Shown piece by piece: positions 32,768 to 41,284 of a stretch of DNA of 64,000 bases. The translations under genes and the position numbers were made by a program. The DNA lies in NCBI RefSeq assembly GCF_013778305.1, contig NZ_JACEIC010000004.1, positions 1 to 64,000 on the forward strand, written 5' to 3'. The stretch comes from Nocardioides agri (lineage in GTDB: Bacteria; Actinomycetota; Actinomycetes; Propionibacteriales; Nocardioidaceae). The first letter of the stretch is position 1. Each line of letters begins with the position of its first letter. The notes below the pieces were generated by a model, which was not told where the DNA came from, ran no database searches, and worked only from the letters and a program-made list of their open reading frames with translations.

Positions 32768-33595
32768 TCAACGACCGGAGAGCCGCGCCCGGAGGCGCTC
32801 GGCGTCGTGCGGCGCGTAGCCCTTGGCGTCGTTGTCGAAGTAGACGACGACGTCGGCCCGCTCGGCCCAGGCGCGGCAGCGCTCGGCCCAGCGGTCGAGG
32901 GCCGCGTCGGAGTAGCCGCTGGCGTAGAGCTCGGTGTCGCCGTGGAGGCGCACGTAGACCAGGTCGCTGGTCACCGCCTCGGCCATCGGCCAGCGACCGG
33001 CGCTGTCGGCGACCACGCAGGCGATGTCGTGCTCACGCAGGAGCGCGAACGCCGCGTCGGTGCAGTAGGTCGAGCTGCGGAACTCCAGCGCGTGCCGGAC
33101 CCGCTTCCCCGCCAGGCCCTGCGGGGCTCGGGTGGTCGCGCGGTCGTCGGGCACCTTGGCGTCGTGCTGCCGGGCGAGCGCGGCGAGCTCACCGACGGTG
33201 CGCGGCAGCAGGTCGAAGAAGTCGGCCAGCAGGCGGGCGTCGTACTCCAGCCGCTCGGGCAGCTGCCACAGGAACGGCCCGAGGGTGGGCCCGAGCTCGA
33301 GGACGCCGGAGGCGAAGAAGTTGGCGAGCGGGGTCTCCACGTCGCGCAGCCGCTTGAGGTGGGTGACGAACCGGCCGCCCTTGACGGCGAAGCAGAAGTC
33401 CTGAGGGACCTGCTCGCGCCAGGAGCGGTACGACGTGGGGCGCTGCAGCGAGTAGAACGACCCGTTGATCTCGATGGTGTCGAGGCGCTGGGCGGCGTAG
33501 GCGAGCTCGTCGCGCTGCCGGAGTCCCCGCGGGTAGAAGTCGCCGCGCCAGCCGGCGTAGGTCCAGCCCGAGATGCCGACGCGGATCTCACCCAT
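32768..33595 (-). CDS. DUF72-family protein
   Basis: A 275-residue TIM-barrel-like DUF72 protein (YecE family). Typical motifs are VGISGWTYAGWRGDFYP at the N-terminus, EINGSFY, CFAVKGGRFVTH, LWQLPERL, and C-terminal YVRLHG with VYFDNDAKGYAP. Function is not established; an endonuclease-like or sugar-isomerase fold has been suggested for the family. ATG at 33595 gives the usual family start. It is divergent from the PIG-L deacetylase gene with 36 bases between starts. Confidence 0.88.
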   Translation of the reverse strand: MGEIRVGISGWTYAGWRGDFYPRGLRQRDELAYAAQRLDTIEINGSFYSLQRPTSYRSWREQVPQDFCFAVKGGRFVTHLKRLRDVETPLANFFASGVLELGPTLGPFLWQLPERLEYDARLLADFFDLLPRTVGELAALARQHDAKVPDDRATTRAPQGLAGKRVRHALEFRSSTYCTDAAFALLREHDIACVVADSAGRWPMAEAVTSDLVYVRLHGDTELYASGYSDAALDRWAERCRAWAERADVVVYFDNDAKGYAPHDAERLRARLSGR

Positions 33596-33631
33596 GGGGA
33601 CGCGGTACCCCGCCGCTGGCATGCTCAGGAC

Positions 33632-34372
33632 ATGGAGATCGAGAAGCTGGAGCCGCTCCCCGAGGACTGGGAGCGCGCGCTCTGCGTGGTCGCGCACCCC
33701 GACGACCTGGAGTTCGGCGCCGCGGCCGCGGTCGCGCGCTGGACCGGCCAGGGCAAGCAGGTCGTCTACTGCATGGTGACCTCGGGCGAGGCCGGCATCG
33801 ACGCGCTGGCGCCCGACGAGTGCCGCGCGGTGCGCGAGGCCGAGCAGGTCGAGTCGGCGCGGATCGTCGGCGTCGCGGAGGTGGAGTTCCTCGGCCAGCC
33901 CGACGGCATCCTCGAGTACGGCGTGCCGTTGCGGCGGGTCATCACCGAGGTGGTGCGCCGGCACCGGCCCGAGATCGTGGTGACCGGCAACTTCCGCGAC
34001 ACCTGGGGCGGGCTCAACCTCAACCAGGCCGACCACATCGCCACCGGCCGCGCGGTCGTCGACGCGGTCCGCGACGCCGGCAACCGCTGGGTCTTCCCCG
34101 AGCAGCTCACCGACGGGCTGGAGCCGTGGGGCGGCGTCCGCGCGGTCTGGGCGGCTGGCTCGCCCCAGGCGACGCACGCCGTGGACACGACCGGCACGTT
34201 CGACGCCGGCGTCGCCTCGCTGGAGGCGCACCGCGCCTACATCGACGGGCTGGGCTGGGAGAACTGGGACCCGCGCGAGTTCCTCGAGGGCTTCGCCCGG
34301 CAGGCCGGCCAGCGGCTCGGCACGGCGTACGCCGCGACGTTCGAGGTGTTCCCGATGGGCTGGGGCGAGTAG
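33632..34372 (+). CDS. PIG-L family deacetylase
   Basis: A 246-residue LmbE/PIG-L metal-dependent amidohydrolase with zinc site AHPDDLEFG (His, Asp, Asp near residues 21-25) and the third ligand in NQADHIATG. In actinobacteria the family includes MshB (mycothiol), mycothiol S-conjugate amidase and antibiotic-tailoring deacetylases. This protein is shorter than MshB (about 300) and is likely a different member. AGGA precedes the ATG. A perfect hairpin follows the stop. Confidence 0.88.
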   Translation: MEIEKLEPLPEDWERALCVVAHPDDLEFGAAAAVARWTGQGKQVVYCMVTSGEAGIDALAPDECRAVREAEQVESARIVGVAEVEFLGQPDGILEYGVPLRRVITEVVRRHRPEIVVTGNFRDTWGGLNLNQADHIATGRAVVDAVRDAGNRWVFPEQLTDGLEPWGGVRAVWAAGSPQATHAVDTTGTFDAGVASLEAHRAYIDGLGWENWDPREFLEGFARQAGQRLGTAYAATFEVFPMGWGE

Positions 34373-34383
34373 CCGGGAAATGC

Positions 34384-34419
34384 ACAGCGGGCCCGTCTCG
34401 ACCGAGACGGGCCCGCTGT
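34384..34419. terminator. Bidirectional terminator between PIG-L gene and tRNA-Asn
   Basis: Two 17-base perfectly complementary arms (34384-34400 and 34403-34419) separated by only 2 bases, so the folded loop would be about 4 bases. It lies downstream of both the plus-strand deacetylase and the minus-strand tRNA. Confidence 0.8.
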
Positions 34420-34422
34420 CTG

Positions 34423-34495
34423 CTCCCCCGGTTGGACTCGAACCAACAACCCTCCGGTTAACAGCCGAATGCTCTGCCAGTTGAGCTACAGGGGA
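34423..34495 (-). tRNA. tRNA-Asn (GTT)
   Basis: Complete cloverleaf on the minus strand: acceptor TCCCCTG / CGGGGGA, D arm with GTAGCTCAACTGGCAGAGC, anticodon loop CTGTTAA reading GTT, T loop GTTCGAGTC, discriminator G, no encoded CCA. Almost identical to known bacterial tRNA-Asn sequences. Confidence 0.97.
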
Positions 34496-34511
34496 TCGGT
34501 GCAGCCCGCAC

Positions 34512-34541
34512 AGATTAGCAATCGGCCAGCCGCAGGGAAAA
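34512..34541 (-). promoter_or_regulatory. Candidate promoter of tRNA-Asn
   Basis: Minus-strand -35-like TTTTCC (34536-34541), 18-base spacer, and -10 TAATCT (34512-34517), placing the start about 10 bases before the tRNA. The -35 is poor, the -10 good. Confidence 0.4.
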
Positions 34542-34550
34542 TTGAGGGGT

Positions 34551-35069
34551 CTACGGCGTGCCGACCTCTGCGCGGGCCGCGGCGAGGGCGGCTTCCGCCG
34601 CCTCGCGGACGGCCGGGTCGTCGGGGTCGACGCCCTCGTCGTACTCGAAGAGCCAGCGGACCGGCTGGTCGCCGCGGGGGGCGCGGCGGGCGATCACCCG
34701 GACGCCACGGCCGCCGGCCACCGGCACGTGCCGCTGCAGCAGGACGCTGGCGGTGACCCGCTCGCGGACCAGCTGGAGCAGCAGCGCGGGCTCCTCCAGC
34801 GTGAGCATGTGCTCGGGCCGGATCTCGCCCCAGGAGCCGACCTCGACGACGTGCAGGACCGCGGCGTCCTGGTCCCAGTCGGCGGACTGCACGTCCTCCC
34901 ACGGGATCCGCAGGGTCTCCTCGAGGGCGAGGCCGGTGCCGAGGCGGCGTACGACGTAGAGCGCGTCGCGGCTGCCCCCGACGAGGCCCTCGGCGGCGGT
35001 GGCGTGCGCGAGCAGCCGCTCGCCGCGCTCGACCCGGATCGGCGGCCGGCGCCCGAAGAGCGGGCTCAC
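34551..35069 (-). CDS. Conserved hypothetical protein downstream of dnaG
   Basis: A 172-residue soluble protein, VSPLFGRRPPIRVERGERLLAHA at the start (shown in part by the first 12 residues VSPLFGRRPPIR). It has a beta-rich middle containing a WEDVQSADWDQD segment and a C-terminal Ala/Glu helix. Small proteins of this kind commonly follow dnaG in Nocardioides-like genomes and resemble PH-like folds, but I do not recognise a function. The GTG start overlaps the dnaG stop as GTGA, so it is translationally coupled to primase. Confidence 0.75.
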   Translation of the reverse strand: MSPLFGRRPPIRVERGERLLAHATAAEGLVGGSRDALYVVRRLGTGLALEETLRIPWEDVQSADWDQDAAVLHVVEVGSWGEIRPEHMLTLEEPALLLQLVRERVTASVLLQRHVPVAGGRGVRVIARRAPRGDQPVRWLFEYDEGVDPDDPAVREAAEAALAAARAEVGTP

Positions 35070-36919
35070 GCCGGCCCCGCCAGGCGGTCGAGCAGCCCCC
35101 GGCGCTCGTTCTCCAGGGCGGCGAGCTCGCCGAACATCGTGATGTACGACGGGTCCTCCGGGCTGGTGCGCTGCAGGCGCGAGCGGAGGTCGTCGATGCG
35201 CCGGCTCATCCCGCCCTCCTGCAGCCGCAGCAGGTACTGGGTGAAGTAGGCGGCGTCCGGCTCCTTCTTGAGCGGGGCGACGGCCAGCGCACTGACGGTG
35301 GAGGCCGTGGCCGGGTCGGGCGCCGCGTCGCGGAGCTTGGCCGCCCAGGCGGGGTCGCCGACCCCCGCCGCGATGCCGCCCGCCTGCTCCACCAGCGTCC
35401 AGATGGTGCGCAGCACCGGGTGGGTGAAGCTGTCGGCGTGGAGCTCGGTCGTCAGCCTGCCGATGTTCATGGGGTGCTGGATGACCAGCATCAGCGTCTC
35501 GCGCTCCTTCTCGAAGCGGGGGTCGCCGACGCTCGGCAGGTCCGGACGCGCGGTCTCGGTGGCGGCCGGCGCGGTCCCGCTGGGGGCCGGACGCCGGTTG
35601 GCGGCGCGGCGCACCTCCGCGCGGGCGTCGTCGGGGTCGGCGCCGACCATGCCCGCCAGCTCCCGGGCGAAGGCGTCCACCTTGGACTTGTCGCGGATGC
35701 TCGAGACCAGCCGCGCGCCCTCGCGCAGGGCGTCGACCCGGCCGTCGGCCCGGTCGAGGTCGTACTTGCCGACGACGTTGGCCAGCACGAAGCGATAGAG
35801 CGGGATGCGGGCGTCGACGAGCCCGCGCACGGCCTCGTCGCCGTCCTTGATCCGCAGGTCGCACGGGTCGAGACCGCGCGGCTCGACGGCAACGTAGGTC
35901 TGGGAGGCGAAGTTCTGGTCGCCGCCGAAGGCCCGGATCGCGGCCTTCTGTCCCGCCGCGTCCCCGTCGAAGGTGAAGATCACCTCGCCCTGCGCACCGT
36001 CGCGGTCGACCAGGAAGCGCCGGAGCACCCGGGCGTGGTCGTCACCGAAGGCCGTGCCGCAGGTGGCGACCGCGGTCGGGACGCCGGCGAGGTGGCACGC
36101 CATCACGTCCGTGTAGCCCTCGACGATGACCGCCTGCGAGGTCCGGCCGATCTCGCGGCGGGCCAGGTCGATGCCGTAGAGCACCTGGCTCTTCTTGTAG
36201 ATCGGGGTCTCGGACGTGTTGAGGTACTTCGCCTCGACCCGGTCGTCGTCGAAGAGCCGCCGGGCGCCGAACCCGATGGTCTCGCCGTTGGACTCGCGGA
36301 TCGGCCAGAGCAGCCGGCCCCGGAACCGGTCGTAGCCGGACTGGCCGATCAGGCCGCCGGCGTTGAGCTCGTCGCGGCTGAAGCCGCGACCCTTGAGGTG
36401 CCGGTCGAGCGCGTGCCCGTCGCGGGGCGCGAACCCGATGCCGAACATCTCGGCCGCCGCCTGGTCGAAGCCGCGCTCGGCCAGGAACTGCCGGGCCACC
36501 AGCGCGTCCGGCGTGGAGAGCTGCTCGGCGTAGAACTCCTGGGCGATCTTGTGCGCCTCGACGAGGCGGCGTCGCGACGGGCCCTTGGGGCGCTCGGGCG
36601 CGCCGGTGCCCTCGTCCTCGCGCCGCAGCACCACGCCGTACTTGTCCGCGAGCCGCTCGACGACCTCGCCGAAGTTGAGCCCGTCGATCTTCATCAGGAA
36701 GTTGATGACGTCGCCGCCCTCGCCGCAGCCGAAGCAGTGGTAGAAGCCCCGGCTCGGGTTGACGTTGAACGACGGCGACTTCTCGTCGTGGAAGGGGCAC
36801 AGCCCCTTGAGGGACCCACCGCCGGCCGGGCGGAGCGTGACGTACTCGTTGATGATGTCGTCGATGCGCGCCTTCTCGCGTACCTCGGCGATGTCCTCAT
36901 CGCGGATCCGGCCTGCCAC
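35066..36919 (-). CDS. dnaG: DNA primase
   Basis: A 617-residue primase that makes RNA primers at the replication fork. N-terminal zinc-binding domain CPFHDEKSPSF ... CFGCGEGGD (Cys, His, Cys, Cys at about residues 41-66), the RNA polymerase domain motif YFNTSE-like YLNTSETPIYKKSQ, and Toprim motifs VIVEGYTDV and TFDGDAAG. The C-terminal helicase-interaction region follows. Length is normal. dgt lies upstream on the same strand, the classic actinobacterial dgt-dnaG order, here with a dehydrogenase gene inserted. Confidence 0.96.
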   Translation of the reverse strand: MAGRIRDEDIAEVREKARIDDIINEYVTLRPAGGGSLKGLCPFHDEKSPSFNVNPSRGFYHCFGCGEGGDVINFLMKIDGLNFGEVVERLADKYGVVLRREDEGTGAPERPKGPSRRRLVEAHKIAQEFYAEQLSTPDALVARQFLAERGFDQAAAEMFGIGFAPRDGHALDRHLKGRGFSRDELNAGGLIGQSGYDRFRGRLLWPIRESNGETIGFGARRLFDDDRVEAKYLNTSETPIYKKSQVLYGIDLARREIGRTSQAVIVEGYTDVMACHLAGVPTAVATCGTAFGDDHARVLRRFLVDRDGAQGEVIFTFDGDAAGQKAAIRAFGGDQNFASQTYVAVEPRGLDPCDLRIKDGDEAVRGLVDARIPLYRFVLANVVGKYDLDRADGRVDALREGARLVSSIRDKSKVDAFARELAGMVGADPDDARAEVRRAANRRPAPSGTAPAATETARPDLPSVGDPRFEKERETLMLVIQHPMNIGRLTTELHADSFTHPVLRTIWTLVEQAGGIAAGVGDPAWAAKLRDAAPDPATASTVSALAVAPLKKEPDAAYFTQYLLRLQEGGMSRRIDDLRSRLQRTSPEDPSYITMFGELAALENERRGLLDRLAGPA

Positions 36920-36939
36920 GCGGCGATCCTACGGGCGGG

Positions 36940-37854
36940 TCAGTACGACCCGGACAGCACGTTCACAAGTTCCTCGCCCGCCGCGTAGCGGTGCAGCTGG
37001 TCGCGCACGAGCCGGTGGGCGCGCGGCCACATCGCGGTGCTCGCGCCGCCGACGTGCGGGGAGACGAGCAGGTTCGGCGCGTCCCACAGCGGGTGGTCGG
37101 CCGGCAGCGGCTCGACCTCGGCCACGTCGGTCGCGTAGTGGAGTCCCCCGCCGTGCAGCGCGGCGACGACGGCGTCGGTGTCGACGACCGCGCCACGGGC
37201 GACGTTGACCAATAGCGCGCCCTCCTTCATCGCTGCCAGGAAGGTCGCGTCGACCAGCCCGCGCGTCTCCTCGGTGAGCGGTACGACGAGCACGACGACG
37301 TCCGCGTCGGGCAGCAGGCGGGGCAGGTCCGAGATCGCGTGCACCGCCTCCCGGGCCGAGCGCGCCACCTTGACCACGTCGACCTCGAACGGCACGAGCC
37401 GCCGCTCGACGGCCTCGCCCACGGCGCCGTACCCGACGATCACCACCCGCTTGTCGGCCAGGGACTGGTGCCACCCGGTCTGCCAGTGGTGCCGGTCCTG
37501 GTCGCGCACGAAGCCGGGCACGCCGCGCAGGCTGGCCAGGGTGAGTGTCAGCGCGAGCTCGGCGGTCGAGGCGTCGTGGATGCCGCGGCCGGTGGCGAGC
37601 AGCACGCCCTCGGGCACGTGGGGCCGCACGTTGTCGACGCCGGCGGTCAGCGTCTGGAGGACCTCGAGCGAGGTCATCCGGGGCAGCACCTCCGCGACCC
37701 TCGGACCGACCTGGTAGGGCGGCACGTAGAACCGCACGTCGGCCACGCTGTCGGGCACGTGCTCGGTCGGGTCGACCACCTCGTAGCGCAGCCCCTCCGG
37801 CGGGTCGCCGAGCTCGGCGGGGTCGAAGGGCAGCCAGACGAGTCGCTCGGTCAC
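36940..37854 (-). CDS. D-isomer-specific 2-hydroxyacid dehydrogenase
   Basis: A 304-residue NAD-dependent oxidoreductase. The Rossmann dinucleotide motif is VGYGAVG (about residues 148-154), the catalytic Arg lies in VARGAVVDT, the Glu in AEVEPLPADHPLW, and the His in SPHVGG. Family members include phosphoglycerate, glycerate and glyoxylate/hydroxypyruvate dehydrogenases. The shorter length argues against SerA, which carries a C-terminal regulatory domain. It lies between dgt and dnaG on the same strand. Substrate cannot be named. Confidence 0.88.
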   Translation of the reverse strand: MTERLVWLPFDPAELGDPPEGLRYEVVDPTEHVPDSVADVRFYVPPYQVGPRVAEVLPRMTSLEVLQTLTAGVDNVRPHVPEGVLLATGRGIHDASTAELALTLTLASLRGVPGFVRDQDRHHWQTGWHQSLADKRVVIVGYGAVGEAVERRLVPFEVDVVKVARSAREAVHAISDLPRLLPDADVVVLVVPLTEETRGLVDATFLAAMKEGALLVNVARGAVVDTDAVVAALHGGGLHYATDVAEVEPLPADHPLWDAPNLLVSPHVGGASTAMWPRAHRLVRDQLHRYAAGEELVNVLSGSY

Positions 37855-37863
37855 GGCCGCAGC

Positions 37864-39078
37864 CTAGGCGCGTCCGGTGAGGGCGGCGTGCCGGGCGACC
37901 GCACTCTGGTCGGTCAGCGACGCGACCTGGTCGAGCACGACGCGCAGCCGGCCGGCGTCGTCGGCCGCGGCGCCCCAGTCGTCGGCGAACGGGCGGTCGA
38001 GCGCGTCCGGGCCGCGCTCCAGCAGCTCCGCCACCAGCTCCGCGAGCAGCTCGCGCTGCCGCTCCATCAGCGCGACCCGGTCGTCGGTGCGCATCACGTA
38101 GTGGGCGGCGATCCCCTTCAGCACCGCGATCTCGAGGCGGGTCCGCTGGGGGACGACCAGGTCGGCGGCGTGGCGGACGAGGGGCCCGTCCGCCGCGGCG
38201 AGCGTCGCGTGCTGCACGGCGCCGCAGAACCGGCCGATCAGGTCGCTGGTGAGGTTCTTGAGCGCCGCGAGCGAGCGCCGGCTCCCGTCGTACGGCGTGG
38301 CCGGCCAGCTGCCCACCGCGCGCAGGTCCGCGAGGGTGGCGTCGAGGGCGTCGTCGCCGGCGTGCGGCAGGTACCAGTCGCGGACCGTCTGCCAGACGGC
38401 CGCCGTGTCGAACGACGTGAGATCCACGCGGTCGGCGACGACGCCGTCCTCGACGTCGTGCACGGAGTAGGCGACGTCGTCGGCGAGGTCCATCACCTGC
38501 GCCTCGAGGCACTGCCGCTCGCCCGGCGCCCCGGTGCGCATCCAGTCGAAGACCGGCCGGTCGTCGGCGTAGACGCCGAACTTCACGGAGTGCGCGTCGG
38601 TGCGCGGCCAGGGGTACTTGGTGCACGCGTCGAGCGTCGCCCGGGTCAGGTTGAGCCCGGCGCCGTCGGTCTTGGCCTCCAGCCGGGTCAGCAGCCGGAG
38701 CGTCTGGGCGTTGCCCTCGAAGCCGCCGCAGGCCTCACCGACCTCGGCGAGCACGCGCTCCCCGTTGTGGCCGAACGGTGGGTGGCCGAGATCGTGCGCG
38801 AGGGCCGCGGTCTCCGCGATGTCGGGCTGGCTACCCAGCGCGCGGGACAGGTCGCGGGCCACCTGCGCGACCTCGAGGCTGTGTGTCAGCCGGTTGCGCA
38901 CGAAGTCGTCGCTCTGCGGGCCGACCACCTGGGTCTTGGCGGCCAGCCGCCGGGAGGCTGCGGCGTGCACGACCCGGGCGCGGTCGCGCTCGAACGCGGT
39001 GCGGATCGGCGCGTCGACGCGCTTCGGTGGCTCGGGGACGAGGCGCTCGCGGGCGGCTTCGTCGTACAGGTCGTCCAT
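37864..39078 (-). CDS. dgt: Deoxyguanosinetriphosphate triphosphohydrolase
   Basis: A 404-residue HD-domain dNTPase of the dGTPase type that trims the dNTP pool. The N-terminal SRRLAAKTQV segment, the HD metal site NRLTHSLEVAQVA (His) with LAHDLGHPPFGHNGE (HD plus further His), and MDLADDVAYSVHDVEDG (Asp) are present in order. ATG at 39078 is the start. Position upstream of dnaG supports the call. Length is near the usual 420 residues. Confidence 0.93.
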   Translation of the reverse strand: MDDLYDEAARERLVPEPPKRVDAPIRTAFERDRARVVHAAASRRLAAKTQVVGPQSDDFVRNRLTHSLEVAQVARDLSRALGSQPDIAETAALAHDLGHPPFGHNGERVLAEVGEACGGFEGNAQTLRLLTRLEAKTDGAGLNLTRATLDACTKYPWPRTDAHSVKFGVYADDRPVFDWMRTGAPGERQCLEAQVMDLADDVAYSVHDVEDGVVADRVDLTSFDTAAVWQTVRDWYLPHAGDDALDATLADLRAVGSWPATPYDGSRRSLAALKNLTSDLIGRFCGAVQHATLAAADGPLVRHAADLVVPQRTRLEIAVLKGIAAHYVMRTDDRVALMERQRELLAELVAELLERGPDALDRPFADDWGAAADDAGRLRVVLDQVASLTDQSAVARHAALTGRA

Positions 39079-39101
39079 CGGGGCAACCGTACTGAGTGGC
39101 G

Positions 39102-39968
39102 TCAGTAGGTCGCGACGTGCACGTGGTCGTAGTGGTTGGCGGTCGCCGAGCCGCGCGACGACATGCCCCGCCAGCCCTCGCCGGCCCGCTCCGGGGTCCA
39201 GATCCGCTGGCGCCACAGGATGTCGTAGAGGTTCAGCTCGCCGGCGTGCTGCTGGAGGAAGGCCGCGATCGCGTCGCCGAGCTCGACGTCGCTGGTCATG
39301 ATGTCCAGCGCCCGGCCCGAGGAGTGCTCGCCGTGGCCGTCCCAGCCCCCGTACGACGTGATCTGCGGGAAGGCGTGGCACACCGACCGGTAGACGTAGA
39401 CCGCGTTGTCGGTCAGGCCGCTCTCGACCGAGGGGTCCGGGCAGGGCTGCATGGAGAGTCCCGCCGCAGCAGCGACCGGCTTCTCGTCGGACAGGTAGCC
39501 GGCGGTGACCCACCGGGGCTCGCCGTCGACGACGACCTCGGTGCGGTCTGCCATCTTGCGGCCGGTGACGAGCACGCGCTTGCCCTCGGCGAGCTCGCCG
39601 AGGCGCTTGGCGTCCTCGCTGGGGGCGGCCCAGAGGTTGAGCGGGGCGGTCGTCCACAGCCGCGTGTCCGCGCGGCGGACGGCGAGCATGGTCGCGGTCT
39701 TCTTCGCGTTGCGGTCGACCGCGGCCTGGAGCTGACGACGCTCGGCGCGCGAGTCGAGCGCGGAGCGCGAGACGACGGAGTCGCGGTCGAGGGAGCCGGA
39801 GATGCTCGCGGCGTCCTCGGCGAGCAGGGTCCCGGGGTCGGGGTTGCTCGCCGCGACGCCGATCGCGACGACCGCCGCGGTCGCCACGAGGGCGAGCGGT
39901 GCGGCGACGGTGGCGGCACGGGGCAAGCGATGGGCAGCGGTTTCCCGCTTGTGGCGATGCTCTGCCAC
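39102..39968 (-). CDS. Secreted protein with SH3-like domain and LAS-type metallopeptidase C-terminus
   Basis: A 288-residue exported protein. Residues about 20-42 form a hydrophobic helix (signal anchor), then a charged coiled region. An SH3b-like module follows (about 105-160, LNLWAAPSEDAKRLGELAEGK shown in part as LNLWAAPSEDAK). The C-terminal domain contains GEHSSGRALDIM and YDHVHV, the HxxxxxxxD and HxH zinc ligands of M15-like, LAS-superfamily cell-wall peptidases. It probably acts on peptidoglycan outside the cell. GTG at 39968 is chosen because AAGGA lies 8 bases upstream. The 39969-40120 gap contains no other clear signal. Confidence 0.78.
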   Translation of the reverse strand: MAEHRHKRETAAHRLPRAATVAAPLALVATAAVVAIGVAASNPDPGTLLAEDAASISGSLDRDSVVSRSALDSRAERRQLQAAVDRNAKKTATMLAVRRADTRLWTTAPLNLWAAPSEDAKRLGELAEGKRVLVTGRKMADRTEVVVDGEPRWVTAGYLSDEKPVAAAAGLSMQPCPDPSVESGLTDNAVYVYRSVCHAFPQITSYGGWDGHGEHSSGRALDIMTSDVELGDAIAAFLQQHAGELNLYDILWRQRIWTPERAGEGWRGMSSRGSATANHYDHVHVATY

Positions 39969-40120
39969 AGCGCTGATCCTTAGCTGTTTGCGATCTGGGC
40001 GGTGCCGCTGCCCGTCCGGACGCCCCGAGAAAAGGTCACGAAAAGGCAACGACCGGTCGAGTCAACCACACGGGTGGGAGCGTTCCGAATCGCGGGTCCG
40101 GGATCCGGCCGTGTTCCTGC

Positions 40121-41281
40121 TCACCCGCCGGAGGTGTCGTGCGCGTCCTCGTCGATGGCGCAACCGGCCCCGTCGGCGTCGTCGAGCCAGCCCTCGGGGA
40201 GCACCACCCGCTGGCGCGGCGAGCCCTGGCGGCCGCGCGGCGCGCCGAGCTCGCTGACCGGGAACGGCTCCGTCGGGTCGAGGTCCGCGAGCAGCGCGTC
40301 GAGGTCGGCGAGCGTGGAGACCAGCCCGAGCGAGCGGCGCATCTCGCCGCCGGCGGCGAAGCCCTTGAGGTACCAGGTGACGTGCTTGCGGAACTCCTTG
40401 CAGCCCCGCTCCTCGCCCATGTGCTGGCAGAGCAGCTTGGCGTGCCGGCGCATCATCGCGATCACCTCGCCGAGCGTCGGCAGTGTCGCGACCTGCTCAC
40501 CGCGGAAGGCGGCGGCCAGGTCGCGGAAGAGCCACGGCCGGCCCAGGCAGCCGCGGCCGACGACGACGCCGGCTGCCCCGGTCTGCTCGACCATCCGCAG
40601 CGCGTCGCCGGCCTCCCAGATGTCGCCGTTGCCGAGCACCGGGATGTCGACGTGGTCCACGAGCGCGCCGATCGCGTCCCAGTCGGCGGTGCCGGAGTAG
40701 GCCTGCGAGACCGTGCGGCCGTGCAGCGCGATCGCGGCACAGCCGCTCTCCTGGGCGATCCGGCCCGCGTCGAGGTAGGTCAGGTGGTCGTCGTCGATGC
40801 CCTTGCGGGTCTTCATCGTGACCGGCACGTCGTACGGCGTGGCCGCGGCGACCGCGTGCTCGAGGATGTCGGCGAGCAGCCCGCGCTTCCACGGCAGCGC
40901 GCCGCCGCCGCCCTTGCGGGTGACCTTGGGCACCGGGCAGCCGAAGTTGAGGTCGATGTGCGCGACGCCGTACTCGGCGCAGAGGATCTCGGCGGCCTTG
41001 CCGACGTAGACGGGGTCGGTGCCGTAGAGCTGCACGGAGCGCACGGTCTCGAGCTCGTCGAAGACGAGCATGTCCTTGGTGTGCTGGTCGCCCTCGACGA
41101 GGCCGCGGCTGGTGATCATCTCGCACACGTAGAGGCCCGCACCCTGCTCGGCGCAGAGCCGGCGGTAGGCCGCGTTGGTGATCCCGGCCATCGGCGCGAG
41201 CACCACCGGCACGTCGACCGTCAGCGACCCCAGGGTCAGGCCCTGGGTCGGCGGGCTGGTCGGTGCGGACATGCCGCACAT
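40121..41281 (-). CDS. dusB: tRNA-dihydrouridine synthase B
   Basis: FMN-dependent reductase that makes dihydrouridine in tRNA D loops. LAPMAGITNAAYRRLC at the N-terminus binds FMN, DLNFGCPVPKVTRKGGG carries the catalytic Cys, and MKTRKGIDDDH, LHGRTVSQAYSG and VGRGCLGRPW follow in the normal order. The 386-residue length is normal with a short acidic tail. The start at ATG 41281 is 3 bases after the upstream stop; ATG 41272 (MSAPTSPP) is an equally possible start. Confidence 0.94.
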   Translation of the reverse strand: MCGMSAPTSPPTQGLTLGSLTVDVPVVLAPMAGITNAAYRRLCAEQGAGLYVCEMITSRGLVEGDQHTKDMLVFDELETVRSVQLYGTDPVYVGKAAEILCAEYGVAHIDLNFGCPVPKVTRKGGGGALPWKRGLLADILEHAVAAATPYDVPVTMKTRKGIDDDHLTYLDAGRIAQESGCAAIALHGRTVSQAYSGTADWDAIGALVDHVDIPVLGNGDIWEAGDALRMVEQTGAAGVVVGRGCLGRPWLFRDLAAAFRGEQVATLPTLGEVIAMMRRHAKLLCQHMGEERGCKEFRKHVTWYLKGFAAGGEMRRSLGLVSTLADLDALLADLDPTEPFPVSELGAPRGRQGSPRQRVVLPEGWLDDADGAGCAIDEDAHDTSGG

Positions 41282-41284
41282 TGT

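Noticed and set aside
39969..40120. A possible c-di-AMP (ydaO-type) riboswitch ahead of the cell-wall peptidase gene
   Set aside because: Such switches often precede actinobacterial wall hydrolases, but the conserved core segments were not found. Only a CGACCGGTCG palindrome and a lone TTGACT without a -10 are present.
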